This document shows positions 63,918-64,000 of a stretch of 64,000 nucleotides of DNA, one piece after another (the first letter of the stretch is position 1; each line of letters opens with the position of its first letter). The translations under genes and the position numbers were made by a program. Origin of the DNA: Bdellovibrio bacteriovorus. Its GTDB lineage: Bacteria > Bdellovibrionota > Bdellovibrionia > Bdellovibrionales > Bdellovibrionaceae. The notes under the pieces are model-generated. The model had not been told where the DNA came from, made no database searches, and saw nothing but the letters and a program-made list of their open reading frames with translations. The stretch is taken from contig NZ_CP020946.1 in NCBI RefSeq assembly GCF_002208115.1, positions 62,001 to 126,000 of the forward strand, written 5' to 3'.

Positions 63918-64000
63918 TTACATCTTCAAGATGCCTTCAGCGATCTCAAGATCGGAAGCCTGAAGTTTTGGGTTTTCAGCGCGGATTGCTTCCACAGCTT
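63918..64000 (-). CDS. C-terminal end of an unidentified gene cut by the window edge
   Basis: The last 26 codons of a reverse-strand gene: AVEAIRAENP, then LQASDLEIAEGILKM and a TAA, open to the right edge. It fits a helical C-terminus and is followed by a good terminator. Too short to identify. Confidence 0.6.
   Translation of the reverse strand, partial: AVEAIRAENPKLQASDLEIAEGILKM

Noticed and set aside
1-64000. tRNA, rRNA, prophage or insertion sequence
   Set aside because: No cloverleaf or rRNA core sequences, transposase, integrase or phage structural genes were recognised on either strand by eye.

Overview
The window looks like an ordinary, gene-dense stretch of chromosome from a Bdellovibrio-type predatory bacterium (Bdellovibrionota). 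This is inferred from gene content and style, not from a search. It carries many lipoproteins and secreted hydrolases, type IV pilus parts (pilT, a pilF-like lipoprotein, pseudopilins), a rodZ-like gene, tandem DksA-like genes, and nucleoside-catabolism genes suited to a predator. GC content is moderate and genes are packed, with many 1-4 nt start/stop overlaps. I found no rRNA, tRNA, CRISPR array, insertion sequence or prophage, and no gene-free stretch longer than about 300 bp.

Layout. 1-2.1 kb: the end of a membrane transglutaminase and a patatin lipase. 2.3-9.6 kb: a small HTH/coiled-coil gene behind a structured leader, then a 2180-residue lipoprotein with tandem Ig-like repeats and a propeller-like C-terminus. 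9.6-13.2 kb: a reverse-strand pseudopilin operon with signs of broken reading frames. 13.4-21.4 kb: a reverse-strand stress/proteostasis block (hemW, grpE, a class II dnaJ, an LppC-like lipoprotein, two DksA-like genes, lon). 21.4-27 kb: an M16 peptidase, a secreted HExxH protein, and tatB-tatC. 28-36 kb: a three-gene biotin-dependent carboxylase, a subtilase lipoprotein, and deoC-deoA-punA. 36.5-39.3 kb: pilT and RNase G. 41.2-44.5 kb: the ribosome-assembly cluster rplU/L27-obg-nadD/rsfS-rlmH. 44.5-50.3 kb: a secreted glutaminase-like protein, a comF-like gene, a lolA-like gene, rimO, a TPR protein and a Flp-pilin-like protein. 50.4-57.9 kb: DUF2203, nadE, a DnaQ-type exonuclease, a ferredoxin, a PHP-like protein, a glycosyltransferase, a rodZ-like gene and a pilF-like gene. 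58-64 kb: an RlmD-type methyltransferase, ndk, and several secreted proteins ending with a large DUF4105-like protein.

The most important observation is technical. The obg gene is split by a 17-base exact match to the Tn5/Nextera mosaic end plus a 34-bp duplication of adjacent sequence, 52 bp in all. Removing it restores a perfect Obg reading frame, so this is almost certainly a library or assembly artefact. About 250 bp upstream, ribosomal protein L21 runs in one frame into the C-terminal half of L27, with the L27 N-terminus missing. This is either a striking natural fusion or a second local assembly error. Biologically interesting leads are a predicted three-way-junction leader that pairs with the ribosome-binding site of a zinc-less DksA paralogue, a NadD-RsfS fusion, the Ig/propeller lipoprotein beside the pseudopilin operon, a Flp-like protein with a Gly/Ser linker and C-terminal anchor, and a 40-codon cysteine-containing ORF. 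I do not see a clearly new multi-gene defence or mobile system here.
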